Source: Xanthostigma xanthostigma
Lineage: Eukaryota > Arthropoda > Insecta > Raphidioptera > Raphidiidae
Length of the DNA stretch: 64,000 nt
Reading direction: 5' to 3'
Assembly (NCBI GenBank): GCA_963575645.1
Contig: OY754467.1
Location: 20,543,001-20,607,000 of the forward strand
The first letter of the stretch is position 1, and each line of letters starts with the position of its first letter. This document shows, piece after piece, positions 23,341 to 35,333 of the stretch. The translations under genes were made by a program, and so were the position numbers. The notes under the pieces are model-generated. The model had not been told where the DNA came from. It saw only the letters and a list, made by a program, of their open reading frames with translations, and searched no databases.

Positions 23341-24304
23341 TAATATATAAATGAACAATTTTATATCTATATTACGAAAACTACGGAACCGATTTGAAAA
23401 ATGATTTTACTTAAAAGCTTGCTTATTTGCTGTGGGCAGTGAGAGAAATTTAAGATTTACGTTCTGTGAAATCGAGCAGCTACTTAAAATAATATAACAT
23501 TTGTTGTTTTTTTTTCTGTCAAATACCGCCAACTGTCGACATTCTTTGTAGATCTATCAACATTTTAGGGAAAAAATGCTCGTCACTTTCCAGCTGGTTG
23601 AGTTGCGGGAACATGCGGACATCTGATTTATGTGCAATTGGATGGAATTTTAAAAGCATTTTAATTACGAATAAAACGCTCGGGCGTTTAATTAATCCCG
23701 AAGGAAACCCGGGAAACTCGGGAAGTTGAAATTTGCTATATATGTATGTTAAGACTGTTCTAGAAAAGACCATTACAATGCAATGGCGTGCTTCGAAATA
23801 TACCCGGATAACAAAATTGTACAAAACTTTCTTAAGTGGAAACAAAAGTGGTGTATGTCAATTGACTATTAAAACTTTTCCACGTAAAAAAAACACTAAC
23901 TAGTTTTCGAATTACAAATAAAATCTATTAAACTGTTCAACTCTAAAACATAAAAAGACTAACTTGGAAAATAGATTAAAAAAATAAAGATGGTTTCTTA
24001 CTTAAAAATCGATGTAACAAACTGTTTTTATTTTTGAAGTTATACTTCTTTAGCCGCGCTATGTAAAATGATGGGAGTGAATTTTTGTGATGTAACATCA
24101 AAATAAACACGATGACGCTGCTCACAAAAAAAGGCTACCAACAGAACAGAGGTAGACCCCGTTGACTTACACTAGTGGACATGCTTTCGTGATATATCGT
24201 TGTATTAATTTTAGGTTTCACTAAGTGAGGAGAACAGTGCATGATCGAGTCCATAGCTGTATTTTTTTAATATTACTCCAGTCCTTTAATTATTTTTGTA
24301 ACAC

Positions 24305-25140
24305 GCATTGTGTGAAGCGAACACAGGAACGCTATCACGAAATTCAGCGCCACAGCACGATGTAAACCTTCAGCCAAATCTAGCAAGGAATATAGCGGCA
24401 ATATCTGCCTTGCGTGCAGCGACCTTGAGTCGAAGTGACATTCACGTAGTCTTTCAACAAAATATCATTGTTATTGCTTTGACACCAATGAAATCTGAAG
24501 GTCTGAAAGACCGTGTTGTGTTATCAGAAGTAGTGAAGTGTTCACATGACTCTTTATTGGGAGCTGGCTCCGTGCGCTCCGCTCACTAAAAGAGTCGCTC
24601 AGAGGGAATCGTTCAAAGGAGCGGACACTAGACAGTACGCACTTAACAAGAGTGCAGACCGCAGAGGTGTGAACTGTCATCATGCATGCTCAGGAGTCAC
24701 GAAGCATTGCACAGCACAATACACACTCAGCTCTGAACTCATTTTAAAATGATTCTAATCTTATATTATTCTCACTTCGGATAAACTTTAAAGTATAATA
24801 AAAGCTTAACAATAATAATATTTATTGTTACAATATTATATCTTTGTCAACGACGTCAATGTGAATGGTGTAAGTCACTGTAAGCTTAGTACTATTACAC
24901 TTACAGTGTGTCATTCAACATTAAATGACTCAGCAAAGATAACTCCGTACGTGCAAAATTCACTAGTGCCTCTGTGGCCGTGCTGTGTGCGCTCTGTAAA
25001 TGTGCGAATGCAACAGTATAGAATAGCTCAGCACAGAACAACGGCGCTCGGACTGAGTCATTCACAAAATAAAGAGCAACTCGCTCCGCTCCGAATAGAG
25101 AGTCGTTCATTATAAACGACTCGCTCAGGAGAGACACATC
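24305..25140. other. GC-richer block of unknown nature
   Basis: Higher GC than its surroundings. 24308-24440 holds an open frame with no recognised similarity. 24545-24640 and 25060-25140 carry hAT-like phrases (GAGTCGCTCAGAGGGAATCG, ATAAACGACTCGCTCAGGAG) partly inverted to each other, suggesting a decayed non-autonomous element from about 24540 to 25140. Confidence 0.35.
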
Positions 25141-25939
25141 AAAGCCTAAACACTTTTTTTTATCATGTAATATAGATGCCCGATTTCGTACGGACGACGC
25201 TGGAATAATATAAGTCTATAGCACAACTATTATTACAGCAGCTACATGGCTGCATGCAATGTTTAATTATGTTAGATCTCCATCCACCTCATCTCACCAT
25301 CTCGTGATTATTTTTTCCTCTGTCTCTCTCTCTGTCGCTTGTTATTTGTTTTACTCCATGTTCTCTTTTACTACAAACACATGACGAAGTGTCGACCACT
25401 ATGTTGCATATTGTGTTATTAAACACATTTAAGTAATAGTACACTTTTTTAAGAATACTGTGGTTTTAGAGTTTTCGTGAGAAACGATTTGAACTATTAA
25501 AGATAAATATAAAATATTTAAATCTTTAGTTGATTAACGTGTTTTTCTATTTTTGTATATTGTACAATGCCAGAGTGGCTACTGACCTGGAAAACCTGGA
25601 AAAGTCGTCGAATTTTCTACTGGTAAGAGAATTCATGACAGTAGGAAATATTATCCAGCGAGGGGAAATAGCAAAATATGTACCTATTTGTCTTGTATAA
25701 ATTTAGTCAAATAGTAAATGAACATCGCATTGCAATTCATACTTTTAACTATGGAAATGTTATTACGACTGCGTTTCACATTTCTTCGGTTTTACTTAAC
25801 GCATTCGTGCGAAATGGGTCATTTTACGACCACTATACAGGCATGAAAAGCTGTTATTTTATAGGGGATCGTGTGGAAAAAAATTGTTAGCTAAATAAAT
25901 AAATATCAAATAGAGTAATATGAAACATAATGTAAAAAA

Positions 25940-26578
25940 AATACCAGCCAATTGGGCAACGGGACCATTTCAACTTCAAAATGTTGGCATTTGATATAGT
26001 ATTAAAAAGAAAATAAAATTTCTGATATCGCGCGAGGTGACGCGGGCAATGCCTAGTATTCGATATTATATTTGCTATTCGTTGCCATGGTTACCAACAC
26101 AATATGTTCCATGTCATAAAAAAATTAATCAAAGCATGTTTAACTAGTTTATTTCTGACAGATATACAAAACAAAAAACATTTGATTTTTTTTATTTTCA
26201 AAATATTTTCGAAACTATAAAGTTTATAAAAAAAAAATTTTTCACGAAACTCTTGAACAAACAAATAGAATAATAAGCCGTTATGAAAAGTATACCATTA
26301 TTACATAAAAAACACCGTTATAGCATATATATTTTCTGCGCAGGCGCCGATTTCCCCAAAAACAATATAGGGCTCTTCATATTTGCATACCAACCATCCT
26401 CCCAAAATTTGGTTTCAATCCGCTCATCCGTTTGACCTGTATCGTGTTCACAGACAGACAGACTAACAGACGCACAGAGTTTTTCCAAAAATATGTATTT
26501 GAATTCAGAAGACCTCAAAAAAGGAAAAGATATTGTAACATTTTTGAAAAGTGATTTTTGACCTAAACTAAACTAGCG
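25940..26578 (+). repeat. Dispersed repeat with CCAATTGGGC end, copy 1
   Basis: It begins CCAGCCAATTGGGCAACGGG, passes GAGGTGACGCGGGCAATG and CTAGTATTCGATAT, and ends TTTTTGACCTAAAC. It includes CATCCTCCCAAAATTTGG followed by TTTCAATCCGCTCATCC. No coding is seen. It resembles the copies at 42349-43026 and 51857-52265. Confidence 0.7.
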
Positions 26579-27214
26579 GAGAGAATTAAAGGATCAAAAA
26601 AAATCTCCAAATTTTTCGATATTTTTCAAGTGGCTGTATTTCCCTTAAAAATTGTCGTACTGGAATTTTAAAAAAAGGATTTTAAAGCTCGAAGTTTCTA
26701 GTTTTGAGACCTTATGATGAAAAATTTTTTCAAACAACGTGTTCCGCTCAATCCTAATGAATACCGAAGAAAAAAATTTTTCGAAATTTTTTCTGTTCTT
26801 TTTTTTGGTCTACGAACTTGGAAAAAATATTTCTAACTTAACCACTATATGGATCGGATAACTTGTTCATTCAGCTTTAATTTGCTTTTTTGAAAAGTTC
26901 GATACGACCACTTCTCGCTGAGATATCGAACTTTGAATGGAAAAGGATCTTTTTGTCTTTAACCTTCAATATCTCAGCAACCGCTGACCGCACAAGAAAA
27001 TTAAGGAGGGTTTTGAAATCTTGGATAAATTTCCCACAGAAAATCAGCTACGGTTTTTTGAAAAATTGTGAGTTGGAATTATTGATACCGGCTGGAATTA
27101 AATCGGCGCCGTGAACTTCTTTGTAAATGTAACACTCTATGAACACTTCGCAACTTAATGGTTGATTAGCTATTTTTATGGTTCTACTATACTGTACAAT
27201 AATTGTGTAGAAAC
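26579..27214. other. Unassigned AT-rich stretch, probably repeat-derived
   Basis: The text repeats physical motifs such as GAGATATCGAACTTTGAA and AATATCTCAGCAACCGCTGA, common inside large non-autonomous transposons. It lies between the CCAATTGGGC repeat and the 27215 repeat. No coding similarity. Confidence 0.4.
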
Positions 27215-27590
27215 TTTATTAGCTGTCAAAAATAGTAAAATATAATTCTCGATGAAAATTAAACTGCGTTACTCATTTCAATCAACTTAAATAGGGCACT
27301 ATTCTGATAGTAGTAAACAAAGCGAATGAAAATTATACCAAGATGATTCGTCAAGATTTGCAACGTACGTACGTACGTACAGAACTAACGGACAACCGCT
27401 ATTCGTAATATTTTCAGTTAAAATTTTAGAACGTATTATGAACTCGAATCAACCTAGAAATGATTCCATTTTGTTGAACAGAATTTTAAAAGCTACAATT
27501 TGAATGGATTTTGTGCGAAATTAATCTAAATATAACTTCATGTATGATCAAAACAAAAACGATATAGAGCACACTCCCACTAGCAGGGTA
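27215..27590 (+). repeat. Dispersed repeat, inverted partner of 22432-22815
   Basis: Contains AGCTGTCAAAAATAGTAAAA, a (CGTA)n tract at about 27363-27382, AAGCTACAATTTGAATGGAT and ATAGAGCACACTCCCACTAG. With its partner it bounds 5.2 kb; whether that is one element or chance is unresolved. Confidence 0.6.
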
Positions 27591-27983
27591 GCAGTATGTG
27601 TAATGGTGGTTTTATTTTTATTTTCTGAGAGGCTTGCTCCAAACATAAGCCTCTCGCGGTGGTGCAGTCATCCGCTATTAGATAGGGTGTAAAAGTTTTG
27701 AAAACTGATCATTTAGACGGAATCAAAATAAAATTTATTTTCTATATCTTGTTTTATTGCAGAAAAAGAAGTGTTTATTTACAATAATAGATACACTATT
27801 TGCAGCTATGTACAGTAATAATAGGGGTTTCAGCAGTACTGCTATAGCCCACCTTCAATAATTTAGTTTGACATATTTTCAATTTAGAGCAATTAATATT
27901 GACAAAAAAAAAATTAAAAAGAACCAACTATGTAATAGTTTTAGTGGGGGCCATTTATATTGACAATTTCTATATCTATATGC

Positions 27984-28117
27984 TACGGTTAATACAAGAA
28001 AGTAGTTTATTCGCGAATTAACCGGCTAATACCCGAATTAACCAACGTCAAGGATTGGTTAATTCGGGTAATTAGCCGATTAATTCGCGAATTAACTACT
28101 TTCTTGTATTAACCGTA
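27984..28117. mobile_element. Hairpin MITE (TACGGTTAATACAAG ends)
   Basis: Near-perfect palindrome of 134 bp: TACGGTTAATACAAGAAAGT and GAATTAACCGGCTAATACCC on the left, mirrored on the right, with a loop of about 8 bases. A Helitron starts immediately to its right. Confidence 0.8.
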
Positions 28118-28120
28118 ACA

Positions 28121-28341
28121 TATATACTAATATTATCAAGAGGTATAAAGTTTGTAAGTTTGGATGTAGGAGGTAATCTCATAAACTACGCATCCGATAT
28201 CAAAAATTTTTAGAATGAGCACTTCAGGATGAACATAAGTTATATATTATTGCGTTAAAATAAAAGTGCTTTTAGTAGAGACCAATTTTGAAACGTAAGT
28301 CGACGGAAAAACGATGGCAATCTACAAATTCGGGCCCCTAG
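28121..28341 (+). mobile_element. Short Helitron (about 220 bp family)
   Basis: It begins near TATATACTAATATTATCAAG and ends CTAG|T at 28338-28342. The interior (GGATGTAGGAGGTAAT, CTACGCATCCGAT, AAGTCGACGG) is shared with the copies at 39395-39609 and 45048-45264. The 3' hairpin is weakened. It sits directly beside a hairpin MITE. Confidence 0.7.
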
Positions 28342-29250
28342 TTTTTGAATAAAGTAGAAATAACATTAGGAAATCCGCAAGATGAAGAATTGAAGGCAGC
28401 AGGATTTGGCTAAATTTATAAAAGGCAAGCTCGTCATTTGACGTGAATCACTCTGTATAGTGTGTAGCAATATTTATTCTAAGAAGACTAGATCCACAAT
28501 AAATTGGAAAGGATTTATACGTTCAGAAATCACGAGAATATTTACTACTGACGATTTATAAAGCGTCAGTTTATATAGGATTTGCTTTATATGTGTATAC
28601 CATCGTGTACTGTGAACGATGATCACATATATATGAGTATATCGCTTTAGCGTCGATCCTGTTACTCTTTTTCCTCTGTTACGCACTCCCTTTCTTAACT
28701 CGTTTTATTAACATTTTATCGTGAAATATCTGTTATCTAAAAGAATGGCGGTGTAAATTGTGTCTGAACTGTATAGTCACGACGATAAACGCCTCAGCAC
28801 ACCGAATTGATTTTTTATGTTGTGCAGAATTTGATATCATTAACTACATAAAAAAAGTTTTCCCTTAAAAGTCACTTATAACCGTACTTAATATACCTAT
28901 AATAAATGTTTTACTTCCTTACACCTTCCCAACTCTCTTTAATAAAATATTCTTTTGTCTGCAGCGACGGAAAAACTGTTAGCATCTGTTAGAAGTTAGA
29001 GGCAGAATATTTCCTCTGTGTTATGTTTCTATAAGATATGGATAACTCCTCCAAACAACATATAATTACCTACAGTTCATTTAGAATTTAGAAACTCATT
29101 CTTAAAAGCATTTTTATAATTCAATTCGTCATTTCTTTTTTGAAAAAGAAAAAAAATACGATCAACAAAGCGAGACCAGAGCTATGAAGCAACCCTTGGA
29201 GAAATATACTATTTGAGATATTAAATAACGAAATGTAAGTCATTCATACT

Positions 29251-29762
29251 TAACGTGACTATACGACCCGCTTTGATCGGGCCAGTCCCGCTTTAAGTGT
29301 CCCGCTGTCCCCAAAATACGTAAAAATGTCCCGCTTTGACAAAACAAAAATGTAGCACCAAGCAAGTCCCGTCGCTACATAGTCAATGTTACCTGATCTC
29401 TTAAAAAGCGGCACCTAAATAAAGCGGTAGATTAAGAAAAAAATGGCAAATTCAAAAGGCTTACAGAAATATATAAATTACTTTTAATGCTAGCACAAAT
29501 TCGTTGCTTATAATCAGTTTTGAAAGGTCCAGATTCAGTCTCACTAACAAAGTCTTCATACCTACTCTGCTGATATATGTCATTTCAATTAACAATAATA
29601 ATTTAAGGGTGTCCCGCTCCGAGGAAAAAAATAAATGGTTCTTATTTATATTTTTGATCATTTCTCATATCATAACTATATTACAAACATGTGTGTTATT
29701 TTTAAAACAATAACAAGTTAAGGGTGGTCCCGCTCTGAGGAAAAAAATAAATGGTCACGTTA
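29251..29762. mobile_element. hAT-type non-autonomous element (TAACGTGAC ends)
   Basis: The TIR TAACGTGAC is at both ends, flanked by TTCATACT (29243-29250) and TTCGTACT (29763-29770), an 8-bp duplication with one mismatch. The inside is rich in GTCCCGCT motifs. A roughly 40-base direct repeat (GTCCCGCTCYGAGGAAAAAA...) occurs at about 29607 and 29721. Confidence 0.82.
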
Positions 29763-29791
29763 TTCGTACTATACTATGCATATTGTGAACA

Positions 29792-30377
29792 AAGACCATG
29801 CACACTTGACAAGCATTAACCTGCACGACTTGCATGTTATTTAACAGAGTAACGTACATTAGGCCTGCACCAGCAACCAGCAATGATCGTCAGTCGGTCG
29901 CTTGAAATTTTTGTCTAGCCCTGCTAGGGCTGTGTCGTTTTCATTAATTAATTTGCAATTTGCATCTATAAAACTACTTAAAAACTTCAAAATGTCTACT
30001 GCACATTAACCTGCACTAAAATTTGCTGCTTCCGCGCGTTTTTATCCCCCGATAAAATATCCTATCAGCAGAACTGGTGTAGAATTACTGTATTAGTACC
30101 ACACTTTGTTTACATTATACACGACCCCGTAATTGTTTTTTAAAGAACTCCCTCAAACGACCTCCTTTTTTTACTGCGCAAAAAAAAACGCCAGCGCATT
30201 GACACGACCCCGTAATTGTTTTTATGTCGGGGGATATTTTGCCCGTAGAATATTTATTCAAAATGATATTTTGTCGGGGGATCAGGTTTGTGGTGGTCTA
30301 GTGTGCGACATCGTGTAGGTTGCAGATTTGTGCTCTTCAGGTCGTCTAGTGTTATGCTTGACAAGTGTGCGCGGTCT
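29792..30377. mobile_element. TIR element (GACCRYGCACACTTGWCAAG ends)
   Basis: The left end AAGACCATGCACACTTGACA and the right end, inward, TAGACCGCGCACACTTGTCA are inverted repeats of about 40 bases with mismatches. Inside, CACGACCCCGTAATTGTTTTT occurs twice and GTCGGGGGAT twice. No coding recognised. Confidence 0.6.
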
Positions 30378-30648
30378 ATTTTAAGTATTTCCTTCAAATA
30401 AACGAACGCTTTAAAATTGAATTATTATAAACAATTCGTAATTATAATTGTTTTCTCAAAATCTAATCAGAAGATTATTTTATTCAGAATGTTATTTTTA
30501 TAACTTTCATTTTTTCTACGTAGCTAAAGAAAAATAGTTTAGACAATATTTAATTAGAGAGAGAGTTAACGTAACAAATAGTAAAGTAACTAAATTTACC
30601 AATTACTGCAATCCATGGTACCTGGAGAGAGATAACAATAACAAATAC

Positions 30649-30733
30649 AAGATATAAAATCACTATTTTCTCAGTGAGGCATCTTGGGGTAATCCCAAAA
30701 TGCCTGACTGAGAAAGTAGTGATTTTATATCTT
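30649..30733. repeat. 85-nt near-perfect hairpin
   Basis: Two 40-base arms (AAGATATAAAATCACTATTT... and its partner) differ at three positions, one of which is a G:U pair in RNA. The loop is GTAAT. It could be a tiny MITE or a small-RNA hairpin; no target duplication is obvious. Confidence 0.7.
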
Positions 30734-31492
30734 ATGTGTTCCTAGTAACACTTACTCAGGTTGCAATTAAAAAAAATCACAGCTTTACATTACAATAAAA
30801 TTTACATAATTTTAAATTTGTATAATGAAAATAAAATAATGATCATTATTACTTTTTTATATGTTTTATTGAGTAACACTCCAAAGTAGCATAACTACTA
30901 AGGGGGCTTGATTTGCTGTAAATACTGCAATTCGATAGATTTATATTCAAAGTTTTATATCTCAGAAGAAAAGTTTATGGAATCGAATGCTACAGAACAT
31001 AATCTTTTGAGGTAAAGTTTTACTAAAAAAAATTGGTTGAAATCGGCGTTCTAGTCACCGTTTGACAGTTATATTTAGTGAACTTTCCAAATATCTAATG
31101 AAAACCATTTTTGCTTCTATTATATTTTTATTCTGTTGTGATTTTAAGGATAGTTTTGTTTGGCACAGAATCATGAAGTCTACGTACTTGTAAGTTAATT
31201 ATATGTACGTGGGTGGTTCGGAGGATGCGGTTGTAATCAATATTAATAAATAACCTAGATTCGATAGACTAAATTACTGTGTAAAGGTATCTAAAGTTGT
31301 AAATACACACGTTTGTGTACGTGTACGACATTGTTTGGTGAAGAAAACGAGCCATCTTGCCTGTACAAACTGCAAAGATAACCTCTGTCTCATACATAAA
31401 TAACCTCTCTGTAGCCAGGGTCGGCGTGTTAAACTGTAAGAAAGTAGATTCTTTCGTTTTAAATTGATCCGACTTTAAACATGTTTCGAAAT

Positions 31493-31670
31493 AAGATCAA
31501 GGAAGGTTTTGGTTGAGGATCATAAAATAAGCTGGTGGTTAGAACAATTTACCACCACTTGACCAGCTTGAGGCCCTGAAGATGAAAATAAATTTTTTGA
31601 AACGTTGGCCACTAGCGATATATTGGTAAAGCTTATTTTATGATCCTCAACCAAAACCCTTCTTTATCTT
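31493..31670. mobile_element. Short TIR element with hammerhead-like core motif
   Basis: The 41-bp TIRs include TTTTGGTTGAGGATCATAAA and AATAAGCT. Between them lie a GGTGGT/ACCACC hairpin and the string CTGAAGATG...GAAACGTTGG, resembling the CTGANGA...GAAA core of hammerhead ribozymes in some eukaryotic repeats. Activity is not implied. Confidence 0.6.
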
Positions 31671-33056
31671 AACATTCTATTGGATCAACACTACTTTATA
31701 CTGAAGATGTTTCGAAATATTTTTTATTCAGCTTTTGTGATTCATTTCCCTTTGTCTTCGTTATTGCTTCTATTAGGACAAAATTTATAATACTTTATAA
31801 TTTTCACTATTTATTCATATTTTGATTATAATATAATATGTTAGAAAAATAAACTGGTAACGCTTATCGTTACTTGAAATTTGTCACTTAATGCTAATAA
31901 AAAATTAAAAGAACACGCTTTATTAGCAATGCGTTCTTAAAAGTAGAAAATAATTATTAAGTGTAATAATTTTTTTCAACAGCTATAAGATGTCCTCCAA
32001 CTCAAAATAATTTAATTTTTTGATTCAGCTTAAAATTACAAGACCTTATTAAAAAAATTACATTATTCTCGTTTTTAATATAGTAACACATTCATCATAA
32101 TATACATAAAATGTCAGTAGAAACATAAGCTACTATTTTGCACATTCCTATAAAATAGCTGTATAACGGTAGTAAAATGACTCATTTAACGCTAGTGCTG
32201 TAAAGTAAAATAAATAAATGCTATTTAATCAATCCAACAGTAAATTTTCAAAAACGACCTGCCAGTTACCATTAAACAGTATATGAGGAGCAGCTAGAGA
32301 CACACAAAGTAGTTTTTGTAAACAACACAAACAGATTGCAAATGGACGCACAGTCAAAAATATTAAAAATATACTTATATAATGTGAAAATCAGTTGTTT
32401 TATAGGAGGTACTTGCGAAAAAATGTTGTATGTTTCTCGAATATAATGATATTATGACTCGAGTGACTGAAAACTCGCTGCATTTCTCTTATAACTGCAT
32501 TTACGTTGTGGAACATTTAGCGAAACGTGCGCCGACAAAAAAAGCAATTTTTTGACGTTCTATAGTGCGCAGTTTTGATGACATTGCATTTTTTTAAAAT
32601 CTAATTTGAATAACAATTTCTTTGTTATCGAAAGTTCCATCACTGTCCCGTCGCTTCCACCATAAATGTCCCGTTTCTCACGCCATCAGAAATACAATAT
32701 TTTCCTGAAACCGAACAGATACTTGTCTTTAAAAAAAACTCTTTTTAACCAAAAACTTATTGGATTTGCAGTGGAAATGGAACCTGGAGGAAAAATACAC
32801 GATAAATCAACTTTTATACGTTCACTAAACTATAATATACTACTTGAAAATGAAAATCTATTGTACCAGCTGAGCTGCACCGTTGTTCAGCTAGGTCAGC
32901 AAATTATCTACAATATATTGTTTTAAATTTAATATAAAATTTATTGCTTGCTCGTTTCGAAGAAATTAGTACAGTACAGGTCAGCGAAGCTTGCAGTAGG
33001 ACAAATGATAAATATATAAATTATTAACATAACTCATTTCATTAATTTCGCAGCAC
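31671..33056. other. AT-rich DNA, no gene seen
   Basis: No TIR, tRNA-like sequence or recognised coding. An 86-codon frame at 32666-32926 has no similarity I recognise. Confidence 0.5.
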
Positions 33057-33471
33057 ATTGCGGAGTTATTGTAATGGGTCGAAAATCGAAATCAATTTTT
33101 TTATGTTTCAAGGTCATTACACTGTTTTTGAAAATATGTCTGTGCGTGTGTATGTATGTGTACGTATAAGTAGGCACGTGGTTATTTCTTTCGAAATTAC
33201 AATATTTAAAAAAATTATATTGACTACATTATGGTGTTAATTGACGCGTATTAACGTAGATGTGAAATGAAAGAAATTCCTTCAAAGTCGGTTAAAAAAC
33301 GATATCGACTTTGTTAGGGTGTCGATCAACGCATATTAATGTCAGTATGATTCCTAAAAGTTTTATCAAAATTTAATTTACAGGAAATCTCTCTATAAAA
33401 AAAATTTATTGACTATTATTATCATTAGGCTGCCAATCGAAACGTGTTCAGCCGATTGTTTTTTTTTTTTT
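33057..33471 (+). repeat. Dispersed repeat, copy 2, interrupted by HINE-like copy C
   Basis: Counterpart of 18684-19330. It resumes after the insertion at about 34146-34260 with AAACAAAAAGGCTACAAAAT and CGGGTCTAATTTGTTAATAA, matching 19130-19310. Confidence 0.6.
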
Positions 33472-34145
33472 GACGTGATAACGTCTTATAAATTGATGAA
33501 TCACTAATCTTATAAATTGATAAAACACCGGCTGCATGTTCGAAAAAGTGTAACGTAACGTTCCTAACGTTCCTAACGCGTAACGTTCCGCCTGACCCTG
33601 TGTGTGCTTTTTGCTAATTTCTCGCTCAATTTAAATCAGATCGGTTTGAAACCAGTCTTAAACGAAAGAGGAGAACATTTTACATAGATTTCGTATAACA
33701 GAATTTGCCTAAACAGTTTTTTTATACAAATTTATATAGAAAAATATTTTATACAAATTTATATAGAAAAATAGCTGTATAAATGCAATGTTGTGTAATG
33801 CATGGCGCGACGCGGTCGGTTGTCTTTGTTTGCCGTACATGGAAATTAGAAGCAAACGTATGTCTTGTCTTAACATGAAAACAGCTGCATTTCTAATGTT
33901 TAATTCAATTTTTTGACATTAGTATATTGTGAAATGCAAAGCCCTCTAAGTTAAGTATTGGAATAACTAATTATTATTAGAACATAATACTTTGTAAGTT
34001 GCAAACGTCACTTTTGACATTTCTTATCATTCCGACACCAAGGATAAGCGGATTGAAACCAAATTTTGGGAGGTTTAGGTTATGTATTACGGAATACGTT
34101 ATCACGTAAAACTATCGTCCGTAAACCGACTTTACAGACAACCAA
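33472..34145 (+). mobile_element. HINE-like repeat, copy C
   Basis: Full-length copy starting GACGTGATAACGTC after a long T-run and ending CAGACAACCAA before another T-run. Compared with copy A it differs at only a handful of bases plus one extra ACGCGT-type unit. It interrupts a dispersed repeat also seen at 18684-19330. Confidence 0.75.
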
Positions 34146-34755
34146 TTTTTTTTTGTTTAAACAAAAAGGCTACAAAATGGCGTATTTTAGAATTTTTTGA
34201 AAAAAAAATTCGGGTCTAATTTGTTAATAAGTGCACATTATTTTGAATAACAATTTCCGTCGAGATGAGTCGATAAATTTGCGATCAACCAATATATATT
34301 AATCGACGTATGCCATTCATCCCTCATGCATGACATACCGTCATAACTCCCAACAATATCATTATTTTAGAATGGCATTTTAGAGATATTATAAGTAGGT
34401 ACCTAATATGTGTTTTAACTTTTTTCTTGAAATTAAAGTTTTTCTATTTACATTTTGACATTTATATTGTTCTTCTAATGTATTGTTTCTTTTTGTTACA
34501 GGTGAGTGTTCAAACCATTTCAATACATACATATTACCTAAATCAAGAAAAAAGGTTTGAGTTTTGTTAATGTTCATGTATTATATAAAAAAAAAGACGA
34601 GAGGTGTCGTGGAACACCCAGTTGGAACGAAGTTCTTTTCTCTGTTTATTATGTAACATATAATTTTTTTACTAGCTAATTTGTCTGATAAAAATTATTC
34701 GAAAATAATATAATATTATTATTAAACACAAATTAATCGTGTGACCTAAAATTAT

Positions 34756-34825
34756 AAAAACATCGGGAATCGAACCCGGGACACCCGCATGGTAGATGAG
34801 TATTCTACCACTGAACCATAGACCT
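34756..34825 (-). pseudogene. tRNA-Gly pseudogene
   Basis: On the minus strand TGGTTCAGTGGTAGAATACT and CCCGGGTTCGATTCCCG match tRNA-Gly. The anticodon loop reads CTACCAT (usual CTGCCAC), several changes are G-to-A or C-to-T, and the acceptor ends do not pair. It is therefore a decayed copy. Confidence 0.75.
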
Positions 34826-34929
34826 TGCCTAGACATCGCAAAGATTTCACAAAATATTAATGTCAACAAACTAACTACTATTTGGCATGGCATTCGTTTT
34901 TGAACAAATGCAATCTTTTTTATAGTTTG

Positions 34930-35265
34930 TTTTTATATAAATCTGTATAAAAAAAATTTGAACGCATTCTGTTATACGAAATTTACGTAGAAATTTCTCC
35001 TCTTTCGTTTAAGACAAGTCTCAAACCCATCTGATTTAAATTGAGCGAGTTATAAGCGAAAAACTTTTTTTTTTGTTAGTTTGTTCCTCTCTGGGGCCCC
35101 TCAGGTTGTTTTTAGTCAAAAGGTACCCTATATCATTCCGCGGGAAACAATCTATTTCCTTGCCAAATTTTATCGAAATCTGTTTACGCGACTAAGCGTA
35201 ACAAACAAACAAACAACAAACATCAAACAAACTCACAGCATTTATAATATTAGTAGGATAAATAC
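34930..35265 (+). repeat. Chimeric repeat ending in a TTATAATATTAGTAGGATA tail
   Basis: The first part matches the interior of the HINE-like family (CTCCTCTTTCGTTTAAGAC, ATCTGATTTAAATTGAGCGA). The second part is AAATTTTATCGAAATCTGTT, an AACAAACAAAC tract and TTATAATATTAGTAGGATA, typical of a LINE-type 3' tail in insects. Confidence 0.55.
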
Positions 35266-35333
35266 ATCTTTACGTCAAGATTGAGGTTTGTAGAGTCTGA
35301 ATTTAGATAGACTTATATAGTTTAAAAAATAAT

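Noticed and set aside
31600-31630. A frame giving KRWPLA, reminiscent of the Gγ30A N-terminal exon (ERWPLSKSI)
   Set aside because: The string is part of the repeat motif GAAACGTTGGCC; flanking residues do not match and there is no donor site.
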